Assembly: GCA_003105225.1 (NCBI GenBank)
Contig: PQAK01000146.1
Location: 293-16,266 of the forward strand
Length of the DNA: 15,974 nucleotides
Direction: 5' to 3'
Origin: Deltaproteobacteria bacterium
GTDB taxonomy: Bacteria; Desulfobacterota; Deferrimicrobia; Deferrimicrobiales; Deferrimicrobiaceae
Shown here: positions 14,780-15,974 of the stretch, one piece after another
Position numbering within the stretch: the stretch's first letter is position 1
Layout of the letters: each line of letters begins with the position of its first letter
The notes under the pieces: generated by a model
Told to the model about the DNA's origin: nothing
The model's database searches: none
Seen by the model: the letters and a program-made list of their open reading frames with translations, nothing else
Program-made: the position numbers and the translations under genes

Positions 14780-15124
14780 ATGAGGAAGCTGGCAGCTTTG
14801 ATCGCGGTCGCAGTGGCAATGGTCTTCTTCACCGGCGCGGTGATGGCGGCGCCTCCCGACAAGATGGTCCTGAAGGGCGAGACGAAGACCAAGGGGCCGG
14901 TCGCCTACAACCACAAAGCGCACGCGGAGAAGGTCAAGGACTGCAAGACGTGCCACCACAAGGACGCCGCCGGCAAGGAGCAGGGGTGCGGCAAGTGCCA
15001 CGGCGCCAAGGCCGACGGCAAGAAGGTGGCCATGAAAGAGGCGTTCCACACGCAGTGCAAGGACTGCCACAAGAAGGAAGGCAAGGGGCCGATGAAGTGC
15101 GACGAGTGCCACGCGAAGAAGTAA
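14780..15124 (+). CDS. Periplasmic tetraheme cytochrome c3-type protein
   Basis: This is a multiheme electron carrier of the class III cytochrome c family. It moves electrons through the periplasm between membrane dehydrogenases, hydrogenase or terminal reductases. It has 114 residues. A signal peptide (1-23, ending AVMA) leaves a mature protein of about 91 residues that is rich in Lys. Four CxxCH heme sites are present at Cys55-His59, Cys70-His74, Cys93-His97 and Cys107-His111. Four other histidines (44 and 47 in YNHKAH, 60 directly after the first site, and 90) can serve as the distal ligands, giving bis-His hemes as in cytochrome c3. It is smaller than the typical c3 of about 107 residues and all sites have the plain CxxCH spacing. 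The start is supported by AGGGGGT 8 nt upstream. The gene appears monocistronic. Confidence 0.92.
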   Translation: MRKLAALIAVAVAMVFFTGAVMAAPPDKMVLKGETKTKGPVAYNHKAHAEKVKDCKTCHHKDAAGKEQGCGKCHGAKADGKKVAMKEAFHTQCKDCHKKEGKGPMKCDECHAKK

Positions 15125-15129
15125 TCGGG

Positions 15130-15173
15130 GGGGGACACTCCTCAACGGGAAACTTGATATAGGGGTGTCCCCC
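15130..15173. repeat. REP-like imperfect inverted repeat
   Basis: GGGGGACACTCCT (15130-15142) pairs with AGGGGTGTCCCCC (15161-15173). This gives a 13-bp stem with a single G-U wobble and an 18-nt loop. It starts 6 nt after the cytochrome stop codon. Hairpins with arms of this GGGGACAC/GTGTCCCC kind recur in intergenic regions of some bacteria with REP-associated tyrosine transposases; that link is from memory and only one copy is present here. It may also help protect or end the cytochrome mRNA. Confidence 0.55.
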
Positions 15174-15174
15174 A

Positions 15175-15215
15175 TGAAAAAGGCCCGGCGGCTTTGAAGC
15201 CGCCGGGCCTTCTTG
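15175..15215. terminator. Bidirectional intrinsic terminator
   Basis: AAGGCCCGGCGGCTT (15180-15194) and AAGCCGCCGGGCCTT (15197-15211) form a perfect 15-bp GC-rich stem around a very short loop. An A-run at 15176-15181 gives a T-run for minus-strand transcripts, so it suits the CoA ligase gene best. The plus side has only TTCTT, a weaker tract for the cytochrome gene. It lies between two convergent genes, as expected for a shared terminator. Confidence 0.88.
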
Positions 15216-15281
15216 CGTCCGGGGTCCTTCCCGCTCTTGCTCTACCGGCCAGGGACCGGCTGCGCCGACATCGGCAGTCTT

Positions 15282-15974
15282 TCATTTCGACTTTTCGAGC
15301 TCCCGCTGGCGCAGGACGCGGCGCAGGAGCTTGCCGACCGCCGTGCGCGGCATCGCGTCGATGAACTCGATCTCGCGGGGCAGCTTGTAGATGGCGATCT
15401 TCCCCTTGCAGTGCTCGATCAGCTCCTTCTTCAGATCCTCGGAAGGCGAGACGCCGGCCTTCAGGACCACGAACGCCTTCGTCCGCTGCCCGATGACGGG
15501 ATCGGGGACGCCGACCACGCCCGCGTCGGCCACCGACGCGTGCGTGACCAGCGCCTCCTCGATCTCCTCGGGCCCGATCCGGTAGCCGGAGGACTTGATC
15601 AGGTCGTCCTCGCGGGAGAGGAACTGGACGTAGCCGTCCTCGTCCATCGTGACGACGTCGCCGGCCAGGCACCAGCCGTCGCGGACCGCCGCCTTCTGCT
15701 TGTCGTTGTCCCTCCAGTAGATCGTCCCCGTGGGTCCCCGGACGATCATCTTGCCGACCTCGCCGGGCTTGACCTGCTCGAAGTTCTCGTTCACCACGCG
15801 CACGTCGTATCCCGGGCAGGCCGAGCCGATCCAGCCGGGCTTGACCTTCTTGGTCACCGCCGCCGAGATGAAGACGAACATCATCTCGGTCGTACCCAGC
15901 CCCTCGTAGAGCTCCAGCCCGAACTTCGCCTTCCAGTCGAGGTACGTCTTGGCGGTGAGCGCCTCGCCGCCGCC
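15282..15974 (-). CDS. Acyl-/benzoate-type CoA ligase (ANL superfamily), C-terminal part only
   Basis: This adenylate-forming enzyme activates a carboxylic acid to its CoA thioester with ATP. Only the last 230 residues are in the window; the gene continues past the right edge. Visible core motifs are YEGLGTTEM (A5), GWCLAGDVVTMDEDGYVQF with the ATP-ribose Asp, the hinge region REDDLIKSSGYRIGPEEIE (A8), and PRTAVGKLLRRVLR with the catalytic Lys (A10). The YEGLGTTEM followed by a hydrophobic FVFIS stretch resembles benzoate/aminobenzoate-CoA ligases and medium-chain acyl-CoA synthetases, so the substrate could be aromatic or aliphatic. The stop is TGA at 15284-15282, about 70 bp before the bidirectional terminator. 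Confidence 0.88.
   Translation of the reverse strand, partial: GGGEALTAKTYLDWKAKFGLELYEGLGTTEMMFVFISAAVTKKVKPGWIGSACPGYDVRVVNENFEQVKPGEVGKMIVRGPTGTIYWRDNDKQKAAVRDGWCLAGDVVTMDEDGYVQFLSREDDLIKSSGYRIGPEEIEEALVTHASVADAGVVGVPDPVIGQRTKAFVVLKAGVSPSEDLKKELIEHCKGKIAIYKLPREIEFIDAMPRTAVGKLLRRVLRQRELEKSK

Noticed and set aside
14780..15124. Triheme cytochrome c7
   Set aside because: Four CxxCH sites and four spare His are present, which fits c3 rather than c7.
1..15974. tRNA, rRNA, CRISPR array, transposase or phage genes
   Set aside because: Nothing with the needed structure or repeats was seen on reading both strands; small RNAs without strong features could be missed.

Overview
The window looks like chromosome from a high-GC, anaerobically respiring bacterium of the Deltaproteobacteria/Desulfobacterota type. 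This placement is an inference from a small tetraheme cytochrome c3-type protein, a complex I operon without its NADH-oxidising module, and a CoA-ligase of the aromatic/fatty acid type. No rRNA, tRNA, CRISPR array, transposase or phage gene was seen.

Left part (1-7329, minus strand): one tightly packed respiratory complex I operon, read from right to left as nuoA-nuoB-nuoC-nuoD-nuoH-nuoI-nuoJ-nuoK-nuoL. nuoM probably starts at the left edge. Most junctions are 4-nt stop/start overlaps or gaps of 3-16 nt, so translation is probably coupled. nuoD is followed directly by nuoH: nuoE, nuoF and nuoG, which encode the NADH/FMN module, are absent from this locus. NuoL carries a His/Ala/Pro-rich insertion of about 95 residues, and NuoI ends in an Ala/Lys/Glu-rich tail. 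A sigma70-like promoter for the operon lies at about 7393-7420.

Middle part (7503-12006, plus strand): a divergent, atypical U32-peptidase-like gene, then a pair of genes for exported proteins I do not recognise. The first is a 112-residue protein with four cysteines. The second is about 1070 residues, with several Ig-like beta segments and three copies of a short Cys-Pro...Gln-x-Gly-Cys motif at the C-terminus.

Right part (12003-15974): a YbgC-type thioesterase (minus) converges on the large exported protein, and the two genes share a CTAG that holds both stop codons. An AI-2E/PerM-family membrane protein (plus) converges within 2 nt on an AcuC/HDAC-type deacetylase (minus). A tetraheme cytochrome c3-type gene (plus) has a clear promoter and Shine-Dalgarno sequence. 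After it come a REP-like hairpin, a strong bidirectional terminator, and the C-terminal 230 residues of an acyl-/benzoate-type CoA ligase (minus) that runs off the right edge.

The complex I and the periplasmic cytochrome fit a respiratory chain in which electrons enter complex I from a donor other than directly bound NADH. The remaining genes look like unrelated housekeeping or accessory genes. Three genes (U32-like, AI-2E, HDAC) lack a Shine-Dalgarno sequence and have a -10-like hexamer ending 7-8 nt before the ATG, which suggests leaderless mRNAs.
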